Source of the DNA: an uncultured Pelagibacteraceae bacterium
GTDB taxonomy: Bacteria; Pseudomonadota; Alphaproteobacteria; Pelagibacterales; Pelagibacteraceae
NCBI GenBank assembly: GCA_902588835.1
Contig: CACIQQ010000004.1
Span: forward strand, 36,558 to 100,557
Reading direction: 5' to 3'
Length of the DNA: 64,000 nt
Part shown: positions 63,681 to 64,000 of the stretch, in pieces
How positions within the stretch are numbered: the first letter of the stretch is position 1
How the letters are laid out: each line of letters opens with the position of its first letter
Program-made: the position numbers and the translations under genes
Notes under the pieces: model-generated
Told to the model about the DNA's origin: nothing
The model's input: only the letters and a program-made list of their open reading frames with translations
Database searches by the model: none

Positions 63681-64000
63681 TGAAAAAAGCTATTTACCCT
63701 GGAACATTTGATCCAATTACATTTGGACATATAGATCTAATTAAAAAGTCTTTAAATATTTTTGATAAAGTAATTGTTGCTGTGTCCGATGGAAATACAA
63801 AAAATTATCTTTTTAGCGCAGAGGAAAGAGAGAACTTAATTAAAAAAGCTCTTTTTAAAGATTTAAAATTTAGTAAAAAAAAAATAGATGTCACATCGTT
63901 TAAAACTTTAACCACTGATTTTTGCAGAAAAATGAAATCAAACGTCATTATTAGAGGTTTACGTGCCACTTCCGATTTTGAATATGAATTTCAATTGGCA
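63680..64000 (+). CDS. coaD: Phosphopantetheine adenylyltransferase, N-terminal part (3' truncated)
   Basis: The reading frame from ATG 63680 overlaps the gyrA stop by one base and stays open to the window end (107 residues of about 160). It begins [25 protein letters not shown], the CoaD nucleotidyltransferase start with the T/HxGH motif, and continues with FSAEERENLIKKAL and VIIRGLRATSDFEYEFQLA, which are family blocks. The enzyme adenylates phosphopantetheine in coenzyme A synthesis. It is absent from the ORF track because the stop is beyond the window. Confidence 0.97.
   Translation, partial: MKKAIYPGTFDPITFGHIDLIKKSLNIFDKVIVAVSDGNTKNYLFSAEERENLIKKALFKDLKFSKKKIDVTSFKTLTTDFCRKMKSNVIIRGLRATSDFEYEFQLA

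Noticed and set aside
1-64000. CRISPR arrays, insertion sequences, prophage genes, rRNA
   Set aside because: No spaced direct-repeat array, transposase, phage structural gene or rRNA-like segment seen on either strand.

Overview
The window looks like a chromosomal segment of a SAR11-type marine alphaproteobacterium (Pelagibacterales, 'Candidatus Pelagibacter'-like). The reasons are a very AT-rich sequence (about 30% G+C by eye), almost no intergenic DNA, many 1-30 nt gene overlaps, alphaproteobacterial gene orders (ntrYX-trkAH, argS-nagZ-scpAB-tatABC-serS-yajC-secDF) and streamlined proteins that lack optional domains. I see no mobile elements, prophage, CRISPR array or rRNA. This assignment is inference from content; no search was run.

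Layout. 1-5992 (+): end of tpiA, then secG, pyrG, kdsA, eno, ftsB/divIC, lipA and a coq10-like gene. 5975-8040 (-): ispDF-pgpA-cinA. 8074-13974 (+): ntrY-ntrX-trkA-trkH, then tRNA-Arg. 14242-18499 (+): the general L-amino-acid ABC transporter aapJQMP, preceded by a run of palindromes. 18669-19243: a HTH regulator, tRNA-Asn and tRNA-Cys. 19361-24899 (+): valS, ilvD and a mannose-1-phosphate guanylyltransferase fusion. 24900-39841: a phosphate-scarcity region with a diacylglycerol kinase facing plcP-agt (lipid remodelling), phoR, an unknown secreted protein, pstSCAB-phoU-phoB, sixA, ppk and ppx. 40015-42094 (-): a small Lys-rich protein, a Nudix hydrolase, an aquaporin, arsenate reductase and a small membrane protein. 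42153-45196: zur-znuB-znuC facing znuA across two Zur operators. 45197-57094: xthA/erpA, dgt, argS, a small membrane protein, nagZ, scpAB, tatABC, serS, yajC and secDF. 57091-64000: a urate-oxidase-N-like membrane protein, uvrA, ssb, gyrA and the start of coaD.

How it works together. The strongest theme is oligotrophic nutrient acquisition. PhoR/PhoB sit with the high-affinity Pi transporter, polyphosphate enzymes and a phospholipid-to-glycolipid replacement module. Pho-box-like 11-bp direct repeats sharing the form TTTAAYA-N4-TGTAACA occur upstream of pstS, upstream of plcP and, on the opposite strand, upstream of the DAG kinase, tying lipid remodelling to Pi uptake. The arsenate reductase/aquaporin pair is next to this region, which makes sense because Pi scavenging imports arsenate. 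NtrYX next to aapJQMP suggests nitrogen-responsive amino-acid uptake. The Zn region carries its own regulator and clear operators.

No stretch over 300 bases lacks a gene, except 39842-40303 (about 460 bases) if the small Lys-rich ORF at 40015-40221 is not accepted; that stretch also holds a G/C-rich hairpin. The least explained items are the secreted 202-aa protein between phoR and pstS, the alternative RNA hairpins after ppx, the palindrome run before aapJ and the small membrane protein in the arsC operon.
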